The translations under genes and the position numbers were made by a program. The notes beneath the pieces are model-generated. The model was not told the DNA's origin, ran no database searches, and saw only the letters and a program-made list of their open reading frames with translations. Positions 64,000 through 64,000 of a stretch of DNA of 64,000 bases are shown here, one piece after another. Position 1 is the first letter of the stretch; each line of letters starts with the position of its first letter. Origin of the DNA: Stieleria sp. JC731 (GTDB lineage Bacteria > Planctomycetota > Planctomycetia > Pirellulales > Pirellulaceae); assembly GCF_020966635.1 (NCBI RefSeq), contig NZ_JAJKFQ010000005.1:1328481-1392480 (forward strand), given 5' to 3'.

Positions 64000-64000
64000 G

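Noticed and set aside
1-64000. tRNA, rRNA, tmRNA or insertion-sequence transposase genes
   Set aside because: I looked for T-arm motifs, conserved rRNA stretches and transposase motifs by eye and saw none; short RNAs without strong motifs could have been missed.

Overview
The window looks like chromosomal DNA from a planctomycete, most likely of the family Pirellulaceae (Rhodopirellula/Rubripirellula-like). The basis is gene content: a DUF1549/DUF1553 cytochrome-like protein paired with a DUF1501 Tat protein, a formylglycine-type sulfatase, a Tat-exported Gfo/Idh/MocA oxidoreductase coupled to an ECF sigma factor, a PEP-CTERM protein, tetrahydromethanopterin C1 genes (mch), and a flagellar locus of planctomycete type with two MotB-like proteins. 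This assignment is an inference from content; no database search was run.

Layout. 1-2131: 3' part of motA and two motB-like genes (+). 2143-2274: first copy of a 131-bp palindromic element. 2271-3910: def-fmt (-). 4297-7858: coupled operon mch / ATP-grasp / OleC-like ligase (+). 8058-9419: rhomboid protease. 9525-10259: PEP-CTERM protein (-). 10682-15708: RND pump and its membrane fusion protein (-). 15976-17172: larC (-). 17739-17891: rpmJ of the zinc-free type (+). 18243-20062: ECF sigma factor plus Tat oxidoreductase (-). 20357-22633: degenerate HD plus PAS plus GGDEF protein (+). 22661-23041: 92-bp repeat array. 23064-26697: DUF1549 + DUF1501 pair (+). 26730-28185: 14 x 104-bp array. 28196-32214: glycosyltransferase, secreted Tyr/Pro-rich protein and sulfatase (-). 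32600-33079: bcp. 33142-34119: patatin. 34211-41565: beta-oxidation operon (-). 42257-47794: a glycan/small-molecule modification cluster (+). 48196-52821: fliS, fliD, flagellin, flgM-like (-). 52992-57885: three uncharacterised TPR/coiled-coil genes and a sigma-54 activator (+). 57905-58699: 9-unit 94-bp array. 58915-63039: fliK-flgD-flgE (+) behind a near-perfect sigma-54 promoter. 63347-64000: small lipoprotein-like protein and an HU-like protein cut by the window end (-).

How the parts fit. Flagellar genes lie at both ends of the window (stator at the left, filament/hook at the right). The sigma-54 activator at 56902 lies directly upstream of the best sigma-54 promoter I can see (58849), which would drive fliK-flgD-flgE. 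The modification cluster next to flagellin (aminotransferase, methyltransferase, acetyltransferase, WbqC-like protein, two glycosidase-fold proteins) is a candidate for flagellin or surface-glycan decoration.

The most unusual content is non-coding. Four families of structured palindromic repeats share one set of stem words (GGCTAACGCC, ACCG, CGGCTGA or CGGCTCA). Three are tandem arrays with periods of 92, 104 and 94 bp. The fourth is a dispersed MITE-like element bounded by CTAG on both sides; in all three copies one boundary CTAG carries the TAG stop codon of a neighbouring gene.
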